From Rapidithrix thailandica (GTDB taxonomy: Bacteria > Bacteroidota > Bacteroidia > Cytophagales > Flammeovirgaceae): 64,000 bases of DNA. The stretch is from positions 434,001 through 498,000 of the forward strand of contig NZ_JBDKWZ010000001.1 of NCBI RefSeq assembly GCF_039710355.1, given 5' to 3'. This document shows, piece after piece, positions 1 to 8,459 of the stretch; within the stretch, counting starts at the first letter, position 1, and every line of letters starts with the position of its first letter. The notes beneath the pieces are model-generated. The model had not been told where the DNA came from and ran no database searches. It saw only the letters and a list, made by a program, of their open reading frames with translations. A program made the translations under genes and the position numbers.

Positions 1-208
1 GTAATAAGTCGGGTTTTACCACCATCAATTGGTCTCTATGGCTGATTTTTCCTGACAAGGCATAAGGAATACCACAGGTGGCATAACTGATATTGGCCGT
101 TTTTTCAAAAAGAATGATTTCACAGTGCTCATCGGTTCTCCGGGCTTTGGCTGCTGCGGACGGACCTGCCGAAAGCCCTCCTACTATAATGATTCTCTTG
201 GGAGTCAT
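1..208 (-). CDS. CoA-disulfide reductase / NADH oxidase-type flavoprotein, N-terminal part
   Basis: This is the first 69 codons of a minus-strand gene that runs off the left edge; the ATG is at 208-206. The visible protein opens with a Rossmann FAD-binding strand (IIIVGGLSAGPSAAAKAR) and then has SYATCGIPYAL, the single redox-active Cys motif of CoA-disulfide reductases and related NADH oxidases and persulfide reductases. Known members use NAD(P)H to reduce CoA disulfide, persulfide or oxygen in the cytoplasm. Which reaction applies cannot be told, because the NAD and dimerisation domains (and any C-terminal rhodanese domain) lie outside the window. Two inverted repeats lie just upstream (295-330 and 372-397). 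Confidence 0.8.
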   Translation of the reverse strand, partial: MTPKRIIIVGGLSAGPSAAAKARRTDEHCEIILFEKTANISYATCGIPYALSGKISHRDQLMVVKPDLL

Positions 209-294
209 GGTTCTTATACTGATGGATATTTATTAAGGCTGTATTGTTATTGTATGCATTTCCCCACTGGTCCGGGTAAATGGCTTGTATCATG

Positions 295-330
295 CACTTT
301 TGGAAAATTGATATACGGTTTTCCAAAGTG
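295..330. terminator. inverted repeat, possible terminator of the 469-1041 gene
   Basis: The arms CACTTT(T)GGAAAA and TTTTCCAAAGTG pair over 12 bp with one bulged base, around a loop of about 11 nt. It lies between the minus-strand hypothetical gene ending at 469 and the flavoprotein start at 208, so it could end the former or sit in the leader of the latter. Confidence 0.4.
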
Positions 331-371
331 GGTATTTCTCACGAGTACAAAGAACTACAGAGAACGCCTGA

Positions 372-397
372 ATTCTAATGACTTAAATCATTAGAAT
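372..397. promoter_or_regulatory. perfect 10-bp inverted repeat
   Basis: ATTCTAATGA and TCATTAGAAT flank the 6-nt spacer CTTAAA, and no T-tract follows on either strand. It sits between the hypothetical gene and the flavoprotein gene, about 165 bp upstream of the latter's start. It could be an operator or a weak terminator; the sequence does not decide. Confidence 0.35.
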
Positions 398-468
398 ATG
401 AAACAATCATCATGTGAGAAAGGCTGCGTCTGGTAGAGACTAAAAGCGGAAATAAAAGGGCGGGTTAT

Positions 469-1041
469 TTAAATCAAGCTTATCCGTTTCTGAATTTTTT
501 GGTCAATCAAGTGGCAAAATACCTGGGGCTTTAAAGTACGCCAGTTGACAATCTCCATGTCTCCGCCATAATTGATGTACCAGTCGAGGTTGTATTTCTT
601 CCATTCATCGATCACAAAATCCCGGAAGTTGATTCCGGCTATCCAACCTTCTTCCACATCATCAAACCACTCTTCGTAATAACAATCGTCCGATCCATGG
701 AAATTCAGCACGTTTTCTCCGATAAGAATAAATTTGTTGATGGATTTTTTTAGAAAATGATCGACAATATTGCGCTTGAGAAACATGATATCGTTGTACA
801 AAGTATCGTTCCACTCACCCAACATTTCAATGATCATATACCCTTCGTCATAATTGGCATAAAGCACTTTGATATAGAGCGTCTCCGAACCTATATAGTC
901 CCAAAAGGGATGGATGTAATAGCCGTAAATATCATTGGTATAATAAGTCGTTTCGTATTGCTTGCCATAGAAGGGAGATTGGGCGTCTTCCGTGGCGTTG
1001 TAATATTTTTCCCACCGGTAAAAAGGCTCGATTTCGTGCAT
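469..1041 (-). CDS. hypothetical protein, aromatic- and acid-rich
   Basis: A 190-residue soluble protein with no signal peptide, membrane segment or motif I recognise. It is unusually rich in Tyr, Trp, Asp and Glu, with clusters such as YYTNDIYGYYIHPFWDYIG and DDCYYEEWFDDVEEGW, and carries a short basic C-terminal tail (QKIQKRISLI). Codon use resembles its neighbours, so it looks like a real host gene rather than debris. It is divergent from the SDR gene at 1217, with about 175 bp between them that must hold both promoters. No function can be assigned; it is probably a lineage-restricted Bacteroidota protein. Confidence 0.65.
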   Translation of the reverse strand: MHEIEPFYRWEKYYNATEDAQSPFYGKQYETTYYTNDIYGYYIHPFWDYIGSETLYIKVLYANYDEGYMIIEMLGEWNDTLYNDIMFLKRNIVDHFLKKSINKFILIGENVLNFHGSDDCYYEEWFDDVEEGWIAGINFRDFVIDEWKKYNLDWYINYGGDMEIVNWRTLKPQVFCHLIDQKIQKRISLI

Positions 1042-1216
1042 GATGGGTAATTGATTTTCAATAATTTTAATATAACACAGCTCCTTTCAGAGAGCTGGAT
1101 TAACTTTACAAAGGTACGCTTTCTGAAGAGAAAGCAACTCGCTTTTTTCTGAATTTTCAAAGGGATTTTTACTTTGCGAATAAGGAGTGAAGTGGAAGTA
1201 ATAAAGAGCATAATTT

Positions 1217-2056
1217 ATGGAAAAAAAGAATACTATTAGCCTGTTGGGCTGTGGTTGGCTGGGCTTGCCTTTGGCAACCGCATTAGTCAAAGAAGGATAT
1301 GACGTGAAGGGCAGTACAAGGCATACGGAGAAGTTTGCGCTTTTGGAAAAGGAAGGGGTAAAGCCCTACCGGATTGATTTGGATGATGAGGAAGAGCGTT
1401 TGGATTGGGGGGACTTTTTGGATACCGGTATTTTGTTGATCAACATACCGCCCGGAGTAAAAAGAAACCCTTCCGAATCGGCCTATGCACAAAAGATGGA
1501 AAAAGTAAAGTCGGCTTTGTTAGTGAGAGGACTTAGACAAGTGATTTTTGTCAGTGCCACATCGGTGTATGCCAACACAAATGCGGAGGTGGATGAGACG
1601 GGGCCTTTGGAGCAAAGCCCCAGAGCAAAAGCCCTTTGGAAAGCAGAAGAAGTATTTGTGAAAGACCCTCGGTTTCAATGCACGGTTTTAAGGCTTTCCG
1701 GACTCTTGGGGTATGACCGGGTTCCGGGAAAATACTTTGCCGGGAAACAAAACCTAACTACCGGCAGTATTCCCGTGAACTACATCCATCAAGACGATGC
1801 CGTCTTGCTGTTAAAGACTTTGGTGGAGCAGCCCCATTGGGGGACTGTTTTCAATGGGGTGGCTCCCTTGCACCCGGTCAGAAAGGATGTATACGAAGCG
1901 AATGCCAAAGAATTAGAATTTACTCCTCCCACATTTGCCGAACCTGAGGAAATACCTGCTTTTAAAGTGATCCGGGGGAGAAAGGCGGAAGAGCTGTTGC
2001 ATTTCACCTTTAAATATCCGGACCCGATGAAGTTTTATTATGAGAAAAGCGAGTAA
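1217..2056 (+). CDS. SDR-family NAD-dependent epimerase/dehydratase (YeeZ-like)
   Basis: A 279-residue cytoplasmic protein of the extended short-chain dehydrogenase type. The N-terminus has a Rossmann motif in the compact form LLGCGWLGLPLA, as in YeeZ/Gre2-like proteins. A strand FVSATSVYAN follows near residue 113 in place of the usual catalytic SSxxVY region, and VNYIHQDDAV near residue 190 matches the substrate-domain VHVDDV-type motif of epimerases. Substrate unknown. The gene is monocistronic, divergent from the hypothetical gene at 469-1041, and followed by a hairpin at about 2108-2133. NAD(P) binding is a firm inference; the reaction is not. Confidence 0.8.
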   Translation: MEKKNTISLLGCGWLGLPLATALVKEGYDVKGSTRHTEKFALLEKEGVKPYRIDLDDEEERLDWGDFLDTGILLINIPPGVKRNPSESAYAQKMEKVKSALLVRGLRQVIFVSATSVYANTNAEVDETGPLEQSPRAKALWKAEEVFVKDPRFQCTVLRLSGLLGYDRVPGKYFAGKQNLTTGSIPVNYIHQDDAVLLLKTLVEQPHWGTVFNGVAPLHPVRKDVYEANAKELEFTPPTFAEPEEIPAFKVIRGRKAEELLHFTFKYPDPMKFYYEKSE

Positions 2057-2107
2057 AGAAGGGTAGGGGGGCAGGTCGGGAGACAAGTTAAAATAAACCA
2101 ATTAAAA

Positions 2108-2133
2108 AAGGAAATACCTAAGGTACTTCCCTT
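2108..2133. terminator. probable bidirectional terminator
   Basis: GGAAATACCT and AGGTACTTCC form a 10-bp stem (one mismatch) inside an A-rich left flank and a CTTT right flank, 52 bp after the SDR stop. It also faces the small exported-peptide gene that ends at 2167 on the other strand, so it may serve both. Confidence 0.5.
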
Positions 2134-2166
2134 TCTCATTTGTTGCATACAAGTAGAACAATAAAA

Positions 2167-2316
2167 TTAAGGAAATTTAGATTGAGTGATTTTAATATCT
2201 TTATCTGCGGCTTGAGATTCTATGTCAATATTTTCAGTTGAATGAGCTTGCACATGGTAAATGACGAAGGCAAACATACTGGCAATCAGTATGAAAGCAA
2301 GTAGTTTTTTGTTCAT
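2167..2316 (-). CDS. small exported peptide (49 aa)
   Basis: A short gene encoding 49 residues. It begins MNKKLLAFILIASMFAFVIY, a basic start followed by an uninterrupted hydrophobic stretch, then HVQAHS, a plausible signal-peptidase site or membrane-anchor boundary. The remaining 25 residues are hydrophilic and acidic and contain no Cys. The gene lies 70 bp downstream of der on the same strand and may be read from the der promoter or its own. I do not recognise a family. The signal-like N-terminus, clean stop and following hairpin argue for a real gene, but shortness keeps confidence moderate. Confidence 0.5.
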   Translation of the reverse strand: MNKKLLAFILIASMFAFVIYHVQAHSTENIDIESQAADKDIKITQSKFP

Positions 2317-2386
2317 AGGTCATAGGTGTTGTGGTGTGATCGAGCACACAAGTAAAGAAAATAATTATACTATTTCAAGTATTTTT

Positions 2387-3694
2387 TTATTTTTTTCTGA
2401 AGAAAATTCTCAAAGGTACCCCTTCAAACCCAAAATGCTTGCGAATCTTGTTTTCCAGGAAACGCAGATACGCTTCTTTGATATGTTTGGGGTGATTACA
2501 GAAGAAAGCAAATACCGGAGATTTGGAGGGTAATTGCGTAATATACTTGATTTTAATATGTTTTCCCCGGTAGGAGGGAGGCGGAGTTCGTTCGATTTCT
2601 TTTAATAAAATATCGTTGAGTTGTGAGGTCGGAATCTTTTTGGTTTTGTCTTCATAGACTTCAATGGCTTTCTCAATCACTTTGAAAATCCGTTGTTTGG
2701 TCAGTACGGAGGTGAAAATAATCGGCAAATGGTCGATGCCGGAGAGCTTTTCCCGGAGTGCCTTTTCAAAGGTGTCTGCCGTACGGGAATCTTTTTCTAC
2801 CAAGTCCCATTTGTTGATCATCAATAAGATCCCCTTATTGTTCTTTTTTGCCAGGTGAATAATGTTCAAATCCTGGGCTTCCAAGCCACGGGTTGCATCG
2901 ACAATAACAATACAAACATCCGAATGCTCAATGGATTTGATGGCTCGCATCACCGAATAAAACTCAATGTTTTCACTGACTTTAGCCTTTTTCCGGATTC
3001 CGGCTGTATCGGTTAGGATAAAGCTTTTGCCATAGGCCGTATAGTGAGCATCCACAGAGTCGCGGGTAGTGCCGGCTTCATCCGTAACAATGCTGCGGTT
3101 TTGATTCAATAAGGTATTGACAAAAGATGATTTTCCCGCATTGGGCCTTCCCACTACGGCAATTCTGGGAATTTCTTCCTCTTCCACCTCTTCTTCGGGT
3201 TCGTCAAAGTGGGATACGGTGATGTCCAACAGGTCTCCGGTACCGGTGCCATTGGCAGAAGAAATGGCATGTACTTCTCCCATTCCCAATTCGTAAAATT
3301 CTGCGGAAGCATGCATGCGCTCGGTATTATCCGCTTTGTTGGCAACAATCAATACCGGTTTTTTCGAACGTCTCAGGATTTTTGCAAAATCCTTGTCCAA
3401 ATCGGTGAGACCGGTATTACAATCTACCATAAACAAGATGATAGAAGCCTCTTCAATCGCTATGTTTACTTGTTCCCGGATGGCCTCTTCGTATTTATCG
3501 TCTGATCCGACTACATACCCCCCGGTATCAATGACGGTAAAAGGTTTTCCTATCCACTCGGCTTTCCCGTAATGCCGGTCACGCGTCACCCCACTGACAT
3601 CATCCATAATCGCTTCCCGCTGCTCTATCAGCCGGTTAAACAAGGTAGATTTCCCTACATTCGGCCTTCCTACAATCGCCACTATATTCGCCAT
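2387..3694 (-). CDS. der: ribosome biogenesis GTPase Der (EngA)
   Basis: A 435-residue tandem-GTPase protein required for maturation of the 50S ribosomal subunit. Two complete G domains are visible. The first has GRPNVGKST (9-17), DTGG (57-60) and NKAD (119-122). The second has GRPNAGKSS (182-190), DTAG and NKWD. They are joined by an acidic linker (EEEVEEEEIP) and followed by a C-terminal KH-like domain with PVFAFFCNHPKHI and the usual ENKIRKHFGFEGVPLRIFFRKK-type end (given here only as a landmark). Length and motifs are typical. It lies downstream of the MscS gene on the same strand with a 283-bp gap, so it probably has its own promoter. Confidence 0.97.
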   Translation of the reverse strand: MANIVAIVGRPNVGKSTLFNRLIEQREAIMDDVSGVTRDRHYGKAEWIGKPFTVIDTGGYVVGSDDKYEEAIREQVNIAIEEASIILFMVDCNTGLTDLDKDFAKILRRSKKPVLIVANKADNTERMHASAEFYELGMGEVHAISSANGTGTGDLLDITVSHFDEPEEEVEEEEIPRIAVVGRPNAGKSSFVNTLLNQNRSIVTDEAGTTRDSVDAHYTAYGKSFILTDTAGIRKKAKVSENIEFYSVMRAIKSIEHSDVCIVIVDATRGLEAQDLNIIHLAKKNNKGILLMINKWDLVEKDSRTADTFEKALREKLSGIDHLPIIFTSVLTKQRIFKVIEKAIEVYEDKTKKIPTSQLNDILLKEIERTPPPSYRGKHIKIKYITQLPSKSPVFAFFCNHPKHIKEAYLRFLENKIRKHFGFEGVPLRIFFRKK

Positions 3695-3977
3695 AGCTTT
3701 AAATATGTTTTTTGGATCTCTTTGAATCTTTCAGTTAAAGGCAAAACCATCCCAGAGGCTTTGCCAACAAACTTCTGTTGAGCGCTTTCCAGACAGGTAG
3801 AAGGAATGCTAAACAGAACGAACCCGCAAATATCGCAATCATTTGGGAAAGAACAGAGTATTCCGCAGGGAAATCAACGAAAGCTTTATGAAGTGGCCTT
3901 GTGTAAACTGCTCCGGTCATTTCCTTTGATAGAGAGAAAAGCGTATTGGCAACGTATTTTTTCTACAAAAACAGTGT
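3695..3977. other. intergenic, der to mscS
   Basis: 283 bp between two minus-strand genes. No gene or strong hairpin is seen; a short GGCAAA/TTTGCC inverted repeat occurs near 3738-3763. It presumably holds the der promoter, but no clear TAnnTTTG box was identified. Confidence 0.3.
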
Positions 3978-5081
3978 TTAACGATTGACTTCTTGTTGTT
4001 GCTCTTTGGGTGCCTTTGCAAACCCGTTGTCGGAAGGGCTTTCCAGGTATACTCTGGATTTGGGCAAGTACTCCGGGTAGTGGTGTTGGATATAGTGGAT
4101 TAATTTTTCCCGGACGCTACAGCGGAGGTCCCAGGTAAGACCGGAATTGCGGGCAGACATCAAGGCCCTCAGTTGAAGGGTACGTTCCGTATTGTCTACC
4201 ACCTGAAGCACACAGGTATTCCGGTCCCAGTGAGGTTCCTCTTCCAGGATTTCTTTAAGTTTTTGACGGATTTTATCGACCGGCATTCGATAATCAGTAT
4301 ATAGAATCACATTCCCAATTAAGTCGGCAGTGGTTTTTGTCCAATTTTGAAAGGGCTTTTCTATAAAGTAAGTGATGGGTAAGATTAACCTGCGCAAATC
4401 CCAAATTTTGACCACTACATACGTGAGGTTGATTTCTTCGATTTTTCCCCACTCTCCTTCTACCAGTACGGCATCATCCAGTTTGATGGGTTGCGTAAAG
4501 GCAATTTGAATGCCGGCCAGCAAATTGGCGATGGACCGTTGGGCGGCAAATCCTACAATGATACCCGCCACTCCGGCAGAAGCCAACAGGCCTTTTCCAA
4601 AGTTTTGCAGGGCATTGATATTCATCGAAATAGCCGCAATGCTAATGATCACAATGGCGATGACGCCTATGCTTTTTAAAAACTTCAGTTGGGTTTGCAT
4701 TTTCCGGGCCTTGAAATTGTCTTCTACCGAAATATCGTATTTCTCCAACAGCAAATCTTCAAAAAGATATAACAAACGGATTCCTATCCAACTTAAAGAG
4801 ATGATGAAGGCAACCTGAAAGATTTTAATCCAATAAGGGTTTACCAGTTCTTTTTGTTGGGTGAGAAGGAATAAGGTAATGAAGAAAGGAAGCAGGCTAT
4901 ATAAGGTACCGTGCAAGTGTTTTAGCACCTTGTTTAAAAAAGAGTGGTTTTGCTGCTTTTGATAAAATTCGAGGGTTTTGATGACCATAAACCGCAATAC
5001 CAAACCGCTGAAAAGCCCGGTGGAAATTAACAGACTATGGATCAAGAGAGAACTTTCTATTTGCCAGTGTAAAACGTTCAT
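3978..5081 (-). CDS. MscS-family mechanosensitive ion channel
   Basis: A 367-residue inner-membrane protein. About five hydrophobic segments are visible (near 15-35, 60-82, 88-110, 135-155 and 163-190). The last is the Gly/Ala-rich pore helix GLLASAGVAGIIVGFAAQ followed by RSIANLLAGIQIAFTQPIKLDD, the MscS signature (quoted in two pieces). The following beta domain (GEWGKIEEINLTYVVVKIWD) and the cytoplasmic C-terminal region are complete. Family members open on membrane tension to release solutes during osmotic downshock; longer ones like this can have other gating cues. The C-terminus ends in a Lys/Gln-rich tail. It is upstream of der on the same strand. Confidence 0.9.
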   Translation of the reverse strand: MNVLHWQIESSLLIHSLLISTGLFSGLVLRFMVIKTLEFYQKQQNHSFLNKVLKHLHGTLYSLLPFFITLFLLTQQKELVNPYWIKIFQVAFIISLSWIGIRLLYLFEDLLLEKYDISVEDNFKARKMQTQLKFLKSIGVIAIVIISIAAISMNINALQNFGKGLLASAGVAGIIVGFAAQRSIANLLAGIQIAFTQPIKLDDAVLVEGEWGKIEEINLTYVVVKIWDLRRLILPITYFIEKPFQNWTKTTADLIGNVILYTDYRMPVDKIRQKLKEILEEEPHWDRNTCVLQVVDNTERTLQLRALMSARNSGLTWDLRCSVREKLIHYIQHHYPEYLPKSRVYLESPSDNGFAKAPKEQQQEVNR

Positions 5082-5411
5082 GTTTTTGAAGTTTATCTTT
5101 TATCGGATATGATAGTAAATTGTCAAAAACAAGCCTGTTGTAAGTGGATAAAGATTCCATGTTTGAATGTCGGAGTGAGACTTTTAATTGACAAGCTTTC
5201 CTAGGGGAATCGTACGATAGAAGGTAATAAAAAATAAACATTATCAGGAGCTTATACAAGAAGTGCTCGCTTTCTTTTTACAAAGGATTGGAGAGGCAAT
5301 ACGCTTTGCCGCGGATGAAAATATAGGAGGAGTTTGTAAATAAAAAGCTTGGGGAAGGAAAGGGAAGTGAAGTCTTGTTATATATGCCAATGACTGACGA
5401 ATGTAAAAATA
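5082..5411. other. intergenic, mscS to mltG
   Basis: About 330 bp upstream of the MscS start and downstream of the mltG terminator. It is A+T-rich with scattered stops in all frames. I see no gene and no convincing structured element; it presumably contains the MscS promoter. Confidence 0.3.
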
Positions 5412-5455
5412 CGGAGCAAGTTATATGTCCGAAGTTCAACATACAACTTGCTCCG
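5412..5455 (-). terminator. rho-independent terminator of mltG
   Basis: CGGAGCAAGTT (5412-5422) pairs perfectly with AACTTGCTCCG (5445-5455), and the stem can be extended inward by ATATG/CATAC with one mismatch. Read on the minus strand the hairpin is followed by TATTTTTA. It lies 30 bp after the mltG stop. Confidence 0.8.
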
Positions 5456-5484
5456 CCTTGAAAAATAAGCTACTTGGAAAAGGC

Positions 5485-6519
5485 TTAGTTCTTAATGCCT
5501 CTTCTGGACAATGCTCTCCGGTAGCGGTTAGCATTGTTGACGTGCTCCCGGTTGGTAGCGGCAAAATTATGATAGCCTGAGAAATCTTCTTTGGCACACA
5601 TAAAAATATAATTGTGCTTTTTATAATTTAAAACCGCTTCAATGGAAGAAATCTCCGGGATGTTGATTGGGCCGGGAGGCAGGCCGGAGTATTTATATGT
5701 ATTATACGGAGAGTCTACTTTTAAGTGTTTGTTCAGCACCCGGGTAATGGTAAAGTCTTTATTGGCGAATACCACTGTAGGGTCGGCTTCCAATAACATA
5801 CCCCGGTTGAGCCGGTTGATATACAGTCCCGCAACGGTGGATTTCTCATCGGACTTGATGGTTTCAGCTTGTACGATCGAAGCCAAAATAGACACTTGAA
5901 TAGGGGTGAGCCCAAGCGCTTCGGCTTTTTTTCTCCGCGCTTCATTCCAAAACCGGTCATATTCTCGTTTCATCCGGGCCATGAGTTCTTCGGCATTCGT
6001 AGTCCAATACATTTCATAGGTATTGGGCAAAAACATGGCGGCAATGGTGAGGGAATCGAAACCCAGCTCTTTTACCTTTTTTGGGTTGGTCAGTAAGGCA
6101 TAAAACTCATCCGGGTTGGCAGTGATATTCCGGCAAAGCTTTTCGGGAAGCTCTTCTTTTAAACGAGCATTGGTAAATGTGACATTGACAGGCGTCTGGG
6201 CTCCCGAGCGTAAGCGCCTGACGGCATCGATGTTTGTTAAATTTTTGCTCAGGATATACCGTCCGGGTTTTATATTATCGTGGTAGCCCAACAGTTTACT
6301 TACAAACATAAATGAAACAACATCCTCTACGTATTGATGGGCCGTGAGAGAATCAAGGACTTGTTGGATGGTGGCCTTTTCGGGAATCAATAACTCCCCT
6401 TGCTCCTGACGCACGATCAGGTTTGGGTTTTTAAAAACCTGATAGGAATATACGATCAACATAATTCCCAATACGGATACTCCGGAAAATACGACCAAAT
6501 ATATGTTTCTGGCTTTCAT
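5485..6519 (-). CDS. mltG: endolytic peptidoglycan transglycosylase MltG
   Basis: A 344-residue YceG/MltG protein that cleaves nascent glycan strands at the inner membrane and sets strand length. A single N-terminal membrane helix (about 7-27) is followed by a LysM-like region and the catalytic domain. SIVQAET (214-220) carries the conserved catalytic Glu, probably E219, and is followed by the usual AGLYINRLN, the LEADPTVVFA segment and the SPYNTYKYSGLPPGPI block that typifies the family. It is monocistronic, closed by the hairpin at 5412-5455, and two genes away from murF, in keeping with a cell-wall neighbourhood. Confidence 0.95.
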   Translation of the reverse strand: MKARNIYLVVFSGVSVLGIMLIVYSYQVFKNPNLIVRQEQGELLIPEKATIQQVLDSLTAHQYVEDVVSFMFVSKLLGYHDNIKPGRYILSKNLTNIDAVRRLRSGAQTPVNVTFTNARLKEELPEKLCRNITANPDEFYALLTNPKKVKELGFDSLTIAAMFLPNTYEMYWTTNAEELMARMKREYDRFWNEARRKKAEALGLTPIQVSILASIVQAETIKSDEKSTVAGLYINRLNRGMLLEADPTVVFANKDFTITRVLNKHLKVDSPYNTYKYSGLPPGPINIPEISSIEAVLNYKKHNYIFMCAKEDFSGYHNFAATNREHVNNANRYRRALSRRGIKN

Positions 6520-6795
6520 TATAATGAGATCATTGGTTAAAAATACGAACCACTTCAGGAGTATATCTTACTCTTTCCTGAGTTGGACGTACATGACAAT
6601 TTGTAAAGTGTTGGAAACCTTTTTCGATGAATACATTGCTTTACAGAGTGATTTTCATTGTGTTTATGTATTGCTCATAGCAAAGGCTCCGGATAGCAAA
6701 GTTAATGAGCACTTATCAAAATCAGGAAATCAGAGGAAAGAGTATTTTGGTCGGCAGGTACTTGAAGGGGTGTTTTGCTTTGTCCTAAAATAGGA
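6520..6795. other. intergenic, mltG to murF terminator
   Basis: About 275 bp. A plus-strand open frame crosses it but overlaps the mltG start, has no recognisable similarity and has poor composition, so I do not call a gene. It must contain the mltG promoter. Confidence 0.3.
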
Positions 6796-6832
6796 AAAAG
6801 GATAGCAGGTAATACATTTGCTATCCTTTTTC
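6796..6832 (-). terminator. rho-independent terminator of murF
   Basis: AAAAAGGATAGCA (6796-6808) and TGCTATCCTTTTT (6819-6831) form a perfect 13-bp stem with a 10-nt loop. The minus-strand transcript ends in a T-tract. It begins 7 bp after the murF stop. Confidence 0.85.
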
Positions 6833-6838
6833 TTGTGG

Positions 6839-8116
6839 TTATAGGGATTTTAAGACCGATTCCAGAGCCATTCCGCGAGAGCCTTTGACCAAGATAAATC
6901 CTTTGGATATTTTTTGTTCTCTCAGGTAGGTTTCAAGATCTGATTTATGCCGGAAAAAGAGAGAATCTTTGCTCTTGGCATTGAAAAAATGTTCTCCGCA
7001 AAACAAATTGAGGTAAAAATTTTTGCTCTCTACCAAGTCCACAATTTTTCGGTGTTCTTCTTTGCTGATTTCCCCCAGTTCGTACATATCTCCCAAAATG
7101 ATGATTTTCGCCTTTTCGGTTTTCATTTGCGAAAAGCTCTCAACAGCGGCCTCAATGGAAGAGGGGTTGGCGTTGTAAGCATCCAGTAAAATTTCATTTT
7201 TGCCTTGTTGGATCAGTTGTGAGCGGTTGTTGGAAGGAAGGTAGTTGCGAATTGCATCATTCATATCAGCCGTTTCGATTTCAAAATACTTTCCGATACA
7301 GAGGGCAGTCTGAATATTTTCAAAGTTATACTTGCCCAATAGTTGAGTAGAGATAACCTCTTGGTTCAGCCGGTAGCGAATATAGGGGTCGGCTCCTATA
7401 AATTCGGCATTGGAAAAGTCGCCTTCATTGCCATAAAAAACAGGTTTTTCGAAGCGTTTGGCCATATTGGCAAGGAGGGGATCTTGCGAATGGATGAATG
7501 CCTTGCCCCCATGCTGTATAAGGTAATGATAGAGTTCGCTTTTGGCTCGTACATTGTTCTCAAAACTGCCAAAACCTTCCAGGTGATCTTTGCCGATATT
7601 TGTGATGAGACCAAAGTCAGGCTCGGCTATTTGGCACAATTCTGTGATTTCTCCCAAATGATTGTCGCCCAATTCGATGATCGCGATTTCAATATCTTTT
7701 TCCAATGCGAGCAAAGTCAAAGGTACGCCAATGTGGTTGTTAAAATTACCGGGCGTGGCAGCCGTTTTGTATTTCTTTTTCAATACCTCAAAGCTCAGCT
7801 CTTTGGTGGTGGTTTTGCCATTGGAACCGGTAATTGCGATAAAAGGAATGTTAAATTGCCTGCGGTGATGGCGGGCTAGTTGTTGTAAGGTTTTCAAACA
7901 GTCGTCTACCAACAGACATTGCTCCGAACTTTGGTATTGGGCTTCATCTATCAGGGCATATTTTGCCCCGTTTTCCAAAGCTTGTTTAGCAAATTTATTT
8001 CCATTAAAATTGGGCCCTTTTAACGCAATGAAAAGTTGGCCGGCTTGGAGCTGCCGGGTATCAGTACAAACTCCGTTACAGTCTAAAAAATAGTGATATA
8101 GTTTCTCAAGGTCCAT
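6839..8116 (-). CDS. murF: UDP-N-acetylmuramoyl-tripeptide--D-alanyl-D-alanine ligase
   Basis: A 425-residue Mur ligase of normal length that adds D-Ala-D-Ala to the UDP-MurNAc-tripeptide in the cytoplasm. Visible motifs are the substrate-binding DTRQL (19-23), the ATP loop GSNGKTTTK (97-105), ELGDNHLGEI with the metal/ATP contacts, TNIGKDHLEGF with the carbamoyl-region His, and LDAYNANPSSIEAA, the classical MurF DAYNANP motif. All key residues are present, so this is the canonical MurF. A second MurF-like domain fused to alanine racemase lies at 14775-17228 and lacks several of these residues. Confidence 0.95.
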   Translation of the reverse strand: MDLEKLYHYFLDCNGVCTDTRQLQAGQLFIALKGPNFNGNKFAKQALENGAKYALIDEAQYQSSEQCLLVDDCLKTLQQLARHHRRQFNIPFIAITGSNGKTTTKELSFEVLKKKYKTAATPGNFNNHIGVPLTLLALEKDIEIAIIELGDNHLGEITELCQIAEPDFGLITNIGKDHLEGFGSFENNVRAKSELYHYLIQHGGKAFIHSQDPLLANMAKRFEKPVFYGNEGDFSNAEFIGADPYIRYRLNQEVISTQLLGKYNFENIQTALCIGKYFEIETADMNDAIRNYLPSNNRSQLIQQGKNEILLDAYNANPSSIEAAVESFSQMKTEKAKIIILGDMYELGEISKEEHRKIVDLVESKNFYLNLFCGEHFFNAKSKDSLFFRHKSDLETYLREQKISKGFILVKGSRGMALESVLKSL

Positions 8117-8459
8117 AGGTATTGTCGGGTCAGATTGTTTGAAGTAAATTTACAAAAAAACAGAAGGCTTCGTCAGAAATCAAGAAGAATGCCTTAAAAA
8201 ACATACAAACCGGGAGTGGTGGGGATGTATGGACAAAAAAGTTGTCTGTATATTTATGGATGAAAAACAACTAAGACCGGAGGAGGAGGATGGCTGAAAT
8301 GCATAAAAATATGTTTTTTGTAACTCAAGACATTCCAATGAAAGTATATACAAGTCTGGCCCATATCCTGAAAGGGTGAAGTGAACAATAGGTTGTTCGT
8401 TATGAAAACATGTGTGAATCCCATGCATTTGTACTTTTGTTAAAATTAACTTTATCATA
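8117..8459. other. intergenic, murF to RDD gene (divergent promoters)
   Basis: 343 bp between divergent genes. The right end contains TACTTTTG (8432-8439), a match to the Bacteroidota -7 consensus TAnnTTTG, 20 bp before the RDD start. No clear TTG -33 box is at the expected spacing. Nothing else is recognisable. Confidence 0.4.

Noticed and set aside
6503..6793. Plus-strand 96-residue frame upstream of mltG
   Set aside because: Overlaps the mltG start on the other strand, no recognisable similarity, codon use unlike the neighbours.
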